Part shown: piece after piece, positions 5,012-9,613 of the stretch | How positions within the stretch are numbered: the stretch's first letter is position 1 | Layout: every line of letters starts with the position of its first letter | Assembly: GCA_026002595.1 (NCBI GenBank) | Contig: BOBW01000064.1 | Coordinates: 1 to 9,613 of the forward strand | Length of the DNA: 9,613 bases | Reading direction: 5' to 3' | Origin: Spirochaetia bacterium | GTDB taxonomy: Bacteria > Spirochaetota > Spirochaetia > Treponematales > Breznakiellaceae | The notes under the pieces: model-generated | Seen by the model: the letters and a program-made list of their open reading frames with translations, nothing else | What the model was told of the DNA's origin: nothing | The model's database searches: none | Position numbers and translations under genes: made by a program

Positions 5012-5758
5012 TTAACTGTTATTTTTTAATTCTCTCGACATTTGTCGTAAATACATTTTTGCATATAATGGACTCATAATTTTACCTAAGAAGAATATAA
5101 ACAAATATATTAACGTATTTTTTGTAACAAATGTTATATTTTTAAAAATAAAAATATTGAAAATATATACAAAAAGAACAGAATTACTGAAAATTTGCCA
5201 GAATTGCGCTTTAAAATAATAATGTCTGTCGAATACTCCTAATTCTTTTCGTAATTTCTTTTCGATTTGAAATATATCTTCAGTAGTTTTATCCAAAATA
5301 AATTTTAATCCTGGAGGAATTTCATCTTCTTTTCCTTTATTTTTAAGTTTTTTAAACTTTTTTTGAAGCCTTAAAATCGTCTCTATCACCGACCATCTTC
5401 TAAAAAATAATGAAAAAGTAGCCATTTTTAAAAAATATAGGGGTTTATTTATCAGGATATTCACAATTTTTTTTATTTTTCCTTTAGGCTCTTTCGTATA
5501 AGTTTTTCTAATCAACCCATCGATAAATAAATACAAATCCTGATCAATAAAATTTGAAATTGCAGATACAGCCAATCCAGTAATATAAATAAAAATGAAT
5601 AAGAAAAACACAATAAGTGTGCCGAAATCCTTAATATAATTAAGATACTCAATTTTTGTTAAAACTATATCAAAATTAGTAAACAAAAGTCCGACAATGA
5701 GAATAAATCCTGCCCCAAAATCATTTAAAAAATCATCAATTGTAAATTTGAAATTCAC
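5012..5758 (-). CDS. Multi-pass membrane protein with central coiled/charged region (cassette 7)
   Basis: 248 aa with a GTG start, supported by AAGGAGG (5770-5764), 5 bases upstream. Membrane helices at about 12-34 (NDFGAGFILIVGLLFTNFDI), 46-68 (LIVFFLFIFIYITGLAVSAI), 186-207 and 213-230. Between the helix pairs, about residues 82-184 are highly charged (RKTYTKEPKGKIKK, LQKKFKKLKNKGKEDE, IFQIEKKLRKELG) with heptad-like spacing and presumably form a cytoplasmic helical domain. The layout of two helices, a cytoplasmic helical domain and two helices recalls small membrane effectors or channels, including some in phage-defence modules, but no motif identifies a family. It is the only gene of the cassette and has no enzymatic partner. 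Confidence 0.85.
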   Translation of the reverse strand: MNFKFTIDDFLNDFGAGFILIVGLLFTNFDIVLTKIEYLNYIKDFGTLIVFFLFIFIYITGLAVSAISNFIDQDLYLFIDGLIRKTYTKEPKGKIKKIVNILINKPLYFLKMATFSLFFRRWSVIETILRLQKKFKKLKNKGKEDEIPPGLKFILDKTTEDIFQIEKKLRKELGVFDRHYYFKAQFWQIFSNSVLFVYIFNIFIFKNITFVTKNTLIYLFIFFLGKIMSPLYAKMYLRQMSRELKNNS

Positions 5759-5798
5759 CTTTTCCTCCTTCGGTATGAATTATCTACTATAATTCATT

Positions 5799-5827
5799 AT
5801 TTTATATAGATTCTATTATTTTGTCAA
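5799..5827 (-). promoter_or_regulatory. Cassette 7 promoter
   Basis: TTGACA (5827-5822), 17 bp, TAAAAT (5804-5799). The leader is about 35 bases long and ends in the strong ribosome binding site AAGGAGG. Confidence 0.75.
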
Positions 5828-5885
5828 CTATTATCTAGTAAAATTTTCATCTCATAAATTTTTCAACCAACTTAGCCCGCATTTC

Positions 5886-6054
5886 ACATAACGTGAAAGC
5901 TATACGACGTTTTTGCGGTTGCGATAAAGGAAACCGTAGGTTTCCAGCAACCGCAAAAATGTGCCGGAGAAAAAACGCACAAAGGGCGAAGCCCGACTGC
6001 GTTTTTTCGTAGGCCAAGCCGCTACTGCGGCGCAACGTATAGCGTATGTTATAT
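5886..6054 (-). repeat. attC8, integron recombination site of cassette 8
   Basis: R boxes ACATAAC (5886-5892) and GTTATAT (6048-6054). The right inner arm reads CAACGTATAGC where most copies have CAGCGTATAGC. The inner terminator stem is GGGC-GAA-GCCC. Confidence 0.93.
5970..6007. terminator. Bidirectional terminator-like hairpin inside attC8
   Basis: Six A's, CGCA/TGCG stem with inner GGGC-GAA-GCCC, six T's. Confidence 0.6.
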
Positions 6055-6105
6055 GCCGTTTGCCCGTACCCCATTATTTTTATTCCTATTACCATTACCA
6101 TTGTT

Positions 6106-6570
6106 TTAATTTTCTACTATTTCTAAAGTAAATACATGGGTTGATACACCTTCTTTTTTGTATTTTACTATATATTTTTCAATATCGGTCTTAGTTAATA
6201 TTTTATTTCCACTTAATAATGTAATAGAAATATCGTCAAATACTTCCAAGAATGTAGATGTGTATTGATTATTTTTTGGAAAAATGTCACCACTATAAAA
6301 TTTAGTCCATGAGAATATTATATCTGTTTCATCATTTGTACTTAAATTTATTATATTATTTTTTTTAAATCCATCAATTAAGAGATCATCACGTATTGAA
6401 TAATTTAAAATAATATTTTCATTCATTATATTTTTTATACGTAAAACTCTACCGGGAATACAACTAGTAAATAATCCCATCGTTATTATCAGTAAAACAT
6501 ATAAAATTATTTTTTTTGTATTTTTTCCGTTCTTATACCCATTATTGAGCAAAAAAACATTTTCTTTCAT
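6106..6570 (-). CDS. Putative lipoprotein (cassette 8)
   Basis: 154 aa. A long polar N-terminus (MKENVFLLNNGYKNGKNTKK) precedes a hydrophobic helix (21-32) and the lipobox LFTSC, with Cys37 as the lipidation site; the mature protein would be about 118 aa. The start is fixed by AGGAG (6581-6577), 6 bases before the ATG. The next in-frame ATG (residue 31) falls inside the helix, so the long N-terminal region seems real although unusual for a signal peptide. The mature part is mostly predicted beta (RVLRIKNIMNENIILNYSIR, ISITLLSGNKILTK, STHVFTLEIVEN) and could be a small beta-sandwich. No family recognised. Confidence 0.82.
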   Translation of the reverse strand: MKENVFLLNNGYKNGKNTKKIILYVLLIITMGLFTSCIPGRVLRIKNIMNENIILNYSIRDDLLIDGFKKNNIINLSTNDETDIIFSWTKFYSGDIFPKNNQYTSTFLEVFDDISITLLSGNKILTKTDIEKYIVKYKKEGVSTHVFTLEIVEN

Positions 6571-6590
6571 TACGAACTCCTCATTCTACC

Positions 6591-6618
6591 ATTATAATAT
6601 TTATTAATATTTTGTCAA
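6591..6618 (-). promoter_or_regulatory. Cassette 8 promoter
   Basis: TTGACA (6618-6613), 16 bp, TATAAT (6596-6591). Both hexamers match the sigma70 consensus exactly; it is the only promoter here with 16-bp spacing. Confidence 0.82.
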
Positions 6619-6662
6619 TAATGTTTTATACAATATTTTACAAAAAGCTTAGGGCAAATGGC

Positions 6663-6831
6663 ATATAACGTGAAAGCTATACGACGTTTTTGCAGTTGCG
6701 ATAAAGGAAACCGAAGGTTTCCAGCAACTGCAAAAATGTGCCGGAGAAAAAACGCACAAAGGCCAAAGGCCGACTGCGTTTTTTCGTAGGCCAAGCCGCT
6801 ACTGCGGCGTAGCGTATAGCGTATGTTATGC
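6663..6831 (-). repeat. attC9, integron recombination site of cassette 9
   Basis: R boxes ATATAAC (6663-6669) and GTTATGC (6825-6831). The long hairpin has GCAGTTGC paired with GCAACTGC, a compensated version of the changes seen singly in attC2 and attC3. The inner terminator stem is GGCC-AAA-GGCC. Confidence 0.93.
6747..6784. terminator. Bidirectional terminator-like hairpin inside attC9
   Basis: Six A's, CGCA/TGCG stem with inner GGCC-AAA-GGCC, six T's. Confidence 0.6.
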
Positions 6832-6850
6832 GAAGTGTGCCCGTACCCCA

Positions 6851-7525
6851 TTATTTTTCCGGTATTCTTATTTTATCATTTGGACGTACTACTAAATATT
6901 GATTTCCCCATGTCATTCCCTGATTAACGTCAACTATCCTTTCATAATTTGTATCACCAAAGAATTTTAAACATATCTTAATTAATGTATCATTGTATTC
7001 TACTTTATACAATGGCAACGAATTAATGTATAACAATCTATTTATCAGAAATTCCTTTAGTCTATTGCTTGTAATAGTTGTATATTCTTTATATTCTATG
7101 GTACTATTATAACTTCCGTCTTGAAGCCATTCATGATGATATATCTTATATTTAAGGTTGATAGCAAAATCATTTTCACTATATTCATTTTGTGATATTA
7201 TTTTTTTTAATTCTTCATTAATCAAAATAACTTCTTCATCATTTAATACAATACCTGCCTGTTCATCAGAGTTAAATGGATTATCGTTAATCTCTATGCT
7301 TGCGATAGCCATATATTTTTCTTTTCCAATAAATTTTATTTTATAAGTATCTTCATTATAATAAAATGATAATTCCAAACGGTTTGGTGACGGCCAAATA
7401 TCAAGAACAATATCTTCGTTTTTTATTATATCATTATTTTTTGTTAAATTGATTGTGTCTTTATTATTTTTAACACAACAAAGCATTAACAAAGATACTA
7501 TTGATATAACAACAAATTTCTTCAT
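6851..7525 (-). CDS. LysM-domain lipoprotein (cassette 9)
   Basis: 224 aa. A short signal (MKKFVVISIVSLLMLCC) ends in LMLC, so Cys16 is the likely lipid anchor. Residues 172-222 fit a LysM domain: YKVEYNDTLIKICLKFFGD at the start, ERIVDVNQ in the middle and NQYLVVRPNDKIRIP at the end, matching the family's Y.V..GDTL..I and L..G..L.IP pattern with N replacing G. LysM binds N-acetylglucosamine polymers, chiefly peptidoglycan, so the protein would be lipid-anchored at one end and wall-bound at the other. The region 40-165 is not recognised (LELSFYYNEDTYKIKFIGKE suggests a beta domain). AAGGAG (7543-7538) lies 12 bases before the ATG, a rather long spacing. Confidence 0.86.
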   Translation of the reverse strand: MKKFVVISIVSLLMLCCVKNNKDTINLTKNNDIIKNEDIVLDIWPSPNRLELSFYYNEDTYKIKFIGKEKYMAIASIEINDNPFNSDEQAGIVLNDEEVILINEELKKIISQNEYSENDFAINLKYKIYHHEWLQDGSYNSTIEYKEYTTITSNRLKEFLINRLLYINSLPLYKVEYNDTLIKICLKFFGDTNYERIVDVNQGMTWGNQYLVVRPNDKIRIPEK

Positions 7526-7561
7526 TTGTATGATTTACTCCTTATACAGTCCATTTTATTA

Positions 7562-7590
7562 AGTATAATCTTATCTTATAAAATTGTCAA
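7562..7590 (-). promoter_or_regulatory. Cassette 9 promoter
   Basis: TTGACA (7590-7585), 17 bp, TATACT (7567-7562). Confidence 0.78.
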
Positions 7591-7633
7591 TGTATATTTT
7601 TCAAATATTTAAATAAAGCATAGGGCACATTTC

Positions 7634-7802
7634 GCATAACGTGAAAGCTATACGACGTTTTTGCGGTTGCGATAAAGGAAACCGCAGGTTTCCAGCAACC
7701 GCAAAAATGTGCCGGAGAAAAAACGCACAAAGGCCGAAGGCCGACTGCGTTTTTTTGCAGGCCAAGCCGCTACTGCGGCGCAGCGTATAGCGTATGTTAT
7801 GC
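7634..7802 (-). repeat. attC10, integron recombination site of cassette 10
   Basis: R boxes GCATAAC (7634-7640) and GTTATGC (7796-7802). The T-tract is seven bases, and TTGCAGGCC replaces the TCGTAGGCC found in most other copies. The remainder is standard. Confidence 0.93.
7718..7756. terminator. Bidirectional terminator-like hairpin inside attC10
   Basis: Six A's, CGCA/TGCG stem with inner GGCC-GAA-GGCC, seven T's. Confidence 0.6.
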
Positions 7803-7816
7803 GCCGTTTTTTCTGC

Positions 7817-8020
7817 TTACATGTTTTCTTGATTATATATTTTCATTGCTTCTTTACTTATTTCTTCAACTGTCATTCCAATACATAAATTATTTCGTCT
7901 CCATTCCGTATAATCAAATGGTTCCCTTAATAACACAGAAACAAATCTTTCAGCTTCTATATTTCCGAGTTGTTCAATTAATATCTTCATTCCGGTTTTC
8001 ATCAATACAGTTTCAGTCAT
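7817..8020 (-). CDS. Antitoxin-like small protein, partner of the PIN protein (cassette 10)
   Basis: 67 aa. MTETVLMKTGMKILIEQLGNIEAERFVSVLLREPFDYTEWRR... then MTVEEISKEAMKIY. From memory, short proteins with V.M.TGM..L...LG..EAERF..L..REPFDYT.W are commonly found beside PIN-domain proteins of the type encoded next door and are taken to be their antitoxins. No helix-turn-helix or ribbon DNA-binding motif is obvious. Its ATG overlaps the toxin gene's last codons (ATGACTGA, 8 bases) but it also has its own strong AGGAGG (8032-8027), 6 bases upstream, so it could be made in excess of the toxin. It is second in the operon, the reverse of the usual antitoxin-first order. Confidence 0.82.
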   Translation of the reverse strand: MTETVLMKTGMKILIEQLGNIEAERFVSVLLREPFDYTEWRRNNLCIGMTVEEISKEAMKIYNQENM

Positions 8021-8468
8021 TTTTTTCCTCCTGACTATCCAGAAACTTTATAAACATTGGTGGATCAAATATTTTTATTTCATTAGTACTATATTTTAAT
8101 ATACCATCATCAACTGTGATAAAATAATCAACATTTGCATTAATTGCACAAGATAAATGCAACGCATCTAATGGTTTTATTCTTTTCTGTATTATTTCAT
8201 TTGCCTTTACCAAAACATCGTGATTTTCAATAACGGAATATTTTGCATATTCAGAAAAATTAGATATGGACAATTTTTTATCTTCAAAAGGATTTATAAA
8301 ATTTTCATAAAAACATACATAAGAATATACTAAATCTATTTTATTATCCCGTATTAAAGACTGTATATACAATTTTGCCTGCGTTTCAAGGGAAATTCTT
8401 AATTGAGACTGGTCATCAAATGGCCTATTATATGTACAATTATCCAAATATATTGTCTTATTTCTCAT
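8013..8468 (-). CDS. PIN-domain protein, probable VapC-like ribonuclease toxin (cassette 10)
   Basis: 151 aa, a typical PIN length. The likely catalytic acidic residues are in place: Asp9 in IYLDNCTYNRPFDDQ, Glu55 in CFYENFINPF, Asp101 in KPLDALHLSCAI and Asp120 in FITVDDGIL. PIN proteins of this kind are Mg-dependent RNases that cut tRNA or rRNA; target and toxicity are inferred. Immediately upstream in the same frame is ATG GTC TAA (8480-8472), which lies closer to the ribosome binding site GGGAG (8488-8484) than the real ATG does (3 against 15 bases). This suggests either reinitiation after a two-codon ORF, keeping toxin output low, or a stop mutation near an older start. It overlaps the downstream antitoxin-like gene by 8 bases. 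Confidence 0.85.
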   Translation of the reverse strand: MRNKTIYLDNCTYNRPFDDQSQLRISLETQAKLYIQSLIRDNKIDLVYSYVCFYENFINPFEDKKLSISNFSEYAKYSVIENHDVLVKANEIIQKRIKPLDALHLSCAINANVDYFITVDDGILKYSTNEIKIFDPPMFIKFLDSQEEKND

Positions 8469-8471
8469 AAT

Positions 8472-8480
8472 TTAGACCAT
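8472..8480 (-). promoter_or_regulatory. Two-codon upstream ORF (Met-Val-stop) before the PIN gene
   Basis: ATGGTCTAA sits just after the only ribosome binding site, AAGGGAG (8490-8484), and three bases before the PIN start codon at 8468, in the same frame. Translational attenuation is inferred only from position. Confidence 0.45.
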
Positions 8481-8497
8481 TTTCTCCCTTATTTTTG

Positions 8498-8526
8498 AGT
8501 ATATTCTATTATTTATAATTTTTCAA
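8498..8526 (-). promoter_or_regulatory. Cassette 10 promoter
   Basis: TTGAAA (8526-8521), 17 bp, TATACT (8503-8498). I see no convincing operator palindrome overlapping it. Confidence 0.68.
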
Positions 8527-8570
8527 GTCTTTTTTTATATATTTTTACACAAAAATTCAGAAAAAATGGC

Positions 8571-8742
8571 GCATAACGTGAAAGGTTTACGACGTTTTGG
8601 CGGCCCGAATAAGGGCTTGCGAAGCAAGACCAGGGCCGCCAAAATGTGGGTGGAGTGAGCCGTGGGAAGGAGCGTAGCGACTGACCTAGGCGAACGGAAC
8701 CCGGAGGGGCTTTAGCCCCGAACCGCAAACCGTATGTTAGGC
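8571..8742 (-). repeat. attC11, divergent integron recombination site of cassette 11
   Basis: R boxes GCATAAC (8571-8577) and GTTAGGC (8736-8742). It keeps GTGAAAG after the left box and CGTATGTTA at the right, but the inner arms are GGTTTACG and CGCAAACC, changed on both sides. The long hairpin is TTTTGGCGGCCC with GGGCCGCCAAAA and an inner CTTGC-GAA-GCAAG. The small hairpin is GGGGC-TTTA-GCCCC. The middle segment has no A-tract or T-tract, so the terminator-like element is absent. It is the longest site (172 bp) and belongs to another attC subfamily. Confidence 0.9.
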
Positions 8743-8779
8743 GAAGTAAAATCCATGCCACATATGCATCCATAATATT

Positions 8780-9388
8780 TTAATTACCATATTCAATTAA
8801 TATATATTTTCCATCGTTAAAATTTAAAACATAATTTTTACCACTTCCTGTTAATATTATTTTTTGATCTATAAATTTATATCCACCCATATATCCTAAA
8901 CTTTTTTCATAAATTTTATTAAGTGTAGTCAATGAACTTTGTAGATCATATTCTAATATACAGAAATCAAAATAATGACCGGATCCTCCATCATAATATA
9001 TCATTATTTGAGGTTTATTATTTCTTTTAAAAAACTCAATTCCAGGACCGCCATTATCAGGCGGCCATGCATAAAATAATAATATTTCTCCTGGTCTTGG
9101 TCTATGAGTACTTATAATAATTAAATAGACAATTTTAGTTGTGACATCTACATAGAATGCAAAATATTCTTCATGTGCATTGTTTCCACGCAAATCAATC
9201 CATCCAGACTCCACTACCCTTGTATTATTAACAGATATTTTTGTTAATTCTTGCATCCGCATAAACCCATTATTATTATTGTCTGAAATGATATCTAATC
9301 TTTGATAAATATCAGGTGCCTGAGCACTAAGACCATTTAAAATTAAGTAAAACAACATAATACAAATTAAATATTTTTTATTCCACAT
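8780..9388 (-). CDS. Secreted protein of unknown function (cassette 11)
   Basis: 202 aa from the ATG at 9388, preceded by AGGAG (9400-9396) at 7 bases. A TTG further upstream (9436) is in frame but is itself the -35 box of the promoter, so that extension is rejected. Another ATG at 9392 is out of frame and stops after four codons. Residues 1-24 form a signal peptide (WNKKYLICIMLFYLILNGLSAQA) with an Ala-x-Ala type cleavage. The mature part alternates predicted beta strands (VVESGWIDLRGNNAHEEYFA, TKIVYLIIIST, KPQIMIYYDGGSGHYFDF, KNYVLNFNDGKYILIEYGN) and includes YAWPPDNGGPGIEFF. It may be a beta-propeller-like or sandwich fold, but no family is recognised. It is the only gene in the cassette and would act in the periplasm or outside the cell. 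Confidence 0.83.
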   Translation of the reverse strand: MWNKKYLICIMLFYLILNGLSAQAPDIYQRLDIISDNNNNGFMRMQELTKISVNNTRVVESGWIDLRGNNAHEEYFAFYVDVTTKIVYLIIISTHRPRPGEILLFYAWPPDNGGPGIEFFKRNNKPQIMIYYDGGSGHYFDFCILEYDLQSSLTTLNKIYEKSLGYMGGYKFIDQKIILTGSGKNYVLNFNDGKYILIEYGN

Positions 9389-9407
9389 ACATTTTCTCCT
9401 TTGATAT

Positions 9408-9436
9408 ATTTTAACACATTTAATTTTTATTTGCAA
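9408..9436 (-). promoter_or_regulatory. Cassette 11 promoter
   Basis: TTGCAA (9436-9431), 17 bp, TAAAAT (9413-9408). The leader to the ATG is short and holds AAAGGAG. Confidence 0.65.
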
Positions 9437-9483
9437 TATGTTGAAATTGTTTTTTCTTCCATAAATTTCTTGGATTTTATTTC

Positions 9484-9613
9484 GCCTAACGTGAAAGCTA
9501 TACGACGTTTTTGCGGTTGCGATAAAGGAAACCGTAGGTTTCCAGCAACCGCAAAAATGTGCCGGAGAAAAAACGCACTAAGGCCGTAGGCCGACTGCGT
9601 TTTTTCGTAGGCC
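9484..9613 (-). repeat. attC12, integron recombination site of cassette 12 (right part outside the window)
   Basis: R box GCCTAAC (9484-9490), inner arm GCTATACG, the long hairpin (fully paired) and the terminator-like hairpin are present. The site runs off the window end before the small hairpin and right R box. The gene of cassette 12 is not visible. Confidence 0.9.
9578..9605. terminator. Bidirectional terminator-like hairpin inside attC12
   Basis: Six A's, CGCA/TGCG stem with inner GGCC-GTA-GGCC, six T's. The start is at 9578 and the T-tract ends at 9605. Confidence 0.58.

Larger units (their letters stand above)
4826..5891 (-). mobile_element. Integron gene cassette 7
   Basis: The largest cassette here (about 1.07 kb): one membrane protein gene, a promoter and attC7. 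Terminal inverted repeat: 4980-4997 pairs with 5875-5892 (18 bp, one G/A difference). End-family A (GTACCCCAT beside the left arm, ACTTA beside the right). Confidence 0.85.
5892..6668 (-). mobile_element. Integron gene cassette 8
   Basis: One lipoprotein gene, a promoter and attC8. Terminal inverted repeat: 6048-6065 pairs with 6652-6669 (18 bp, one G/A difference). End-family A. Confidence 0.85.
6669..7639 (-). mobile_element. Integron gene cassette 9
   Basis: One LysM lipoprotein gene, a promoter and attC9. Terminal inverted repeat: 6825-6842 pairs with 7623-7640 (18 bp, one G/A difference). End-family A. Confidence 0.85.
7640..8576 (-). mobile_element. Integron gene cassette 10 (toxin-antitoxin-like)
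   Basis: Two overlapping genes, one promoter and attC10. Terminal inverted repeat: 7796-7815 pairs with 8558-8577 (20 bp, one G/A difference). End-family B. Toxin-antitoxin cassettes are well known in large chromosomal integrons, where they are thought to stabilise the array. Confidence 0.86.
8577..9489 (-). mobile_element. Integron gene cassette 11
   Basis: One secreted-protein gene, a promoter and attC11. Terminal inverted repeat: 8736-8755 pairs with 9471-9490 (20 bp, one G/A difference). The sequence beside the arms fits neither end-family A nor B, in keeping with its divergent attC. Confidence 0.83.

Noticed and set aside
8513..8773. Minus-strand 86-aa ORF through attC11
   Set aside because: It lies almost wholly inside the recombination site and its ends fall in the adjoining cassette ends; no start signals.
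9389..9436. N-terminal extension of the cassette 11 protein from a TTG start
   Set aside because: The TTG is the -35 hexamer of the gene's promoter, and a proper ribosome binding site and ATG lie downstream, giving a normal signal peptide.
1..9613. CRISPR array: regularly spaced GC-rich repeats with unique AT-rich intervals
   Set aside because: The repeats are about 168 bp and the intervals 500-900 bp containing genes; the palindromes and R boxes identify attC sites instead.
1..9613. Insertion-sequence or MITE family made of the long palindromic repeats
   Set aside because: No transposase and no target-site duplications. All copies share one orientation relative to the genes, and the R-box matching rule fits cassette recombination better.
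1..9613. tRNA, rRNA or riboswitch genes
   Set aside because: No cloverleaf with a TTCGA arm, no rRNA segments and no recognisable riboswitch core; all structured GC-rich segments are explained by attC sites or the cassette 6 hairpins.

Overview
The window is a slice of a chromosomal integron cassette array. It holds eleven complete gene cassettes, all reading on the minus strand. They are separated by twelve copies (ten complete, two cut by the window edges) of a ~164-172 bp, GC-rich, highly palindromic attC recombination site. The cassettes are very AT-rich, with lipoprotein-type signals, and the attC family begins TAACGTGAAAGC and ends GCGTATGTTA. From memory this fits an oral Treponema (T. 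denticola group), a genus known for long cassette arrays; the genus call is inference. No integrase or attI is visible. If cassettes point away from attI, it lies beyond the right edge.

Layout, left to right (genes minus strand): attC1; C1 lipoprotein with a toxin-like C-terminus; attC2; C2 secreted SH3b-domain protein; attC3; C3 cytosolic protein with a Cys cluster; attC4; C4 two overlapping small membrane proteins; attC5; C5 membrane protein; attC6; C6 frameshifted two-helix membrane protein between direct repeats and GC hairpins; attC7; C7 larger membrane protein; attC8; C8 lipoprotein; attC9; C9 LysM lipoprotein; attC10; C10 PIN-domain toxin with antitoxin-like partner; attC11 (a divergent site); C11 secreted protein; attC12 (partial).

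Three regularities go beyond a plain cassette array. (1) Every cassette carries its own sigma70-type promoter just inside its start (ten with 17-bp spacing, one with 16). (2) All attC sites except attC11 contain an A-tract/GC-stem/T-tract hairpin that reads as a bidirectional intrinsic terminator, so each cassette looks like an insulated transcription unit. (3) In all eleven cassettes the two ends form a cassette-specific inverted repeat of 17-20 bp, far longer than the 7-bp R box. It has an invariant G/A difference at position 11, which is a G-T wobble on one strand and an A-C mismatch on the other. In the array the two arms flank the gene. In an excised circle they would lie on either side of attC and lengthen its stem.

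The genes are unrelated to each other. The only apparent functional pair is the toxin-antitoxin-like module of C10. Eight of the eleven cassettes (nine counting the broken C6) encode membrane or exported products. ORFs that run through the attC sites are artefacts of the repeat and are not annotated as genes.
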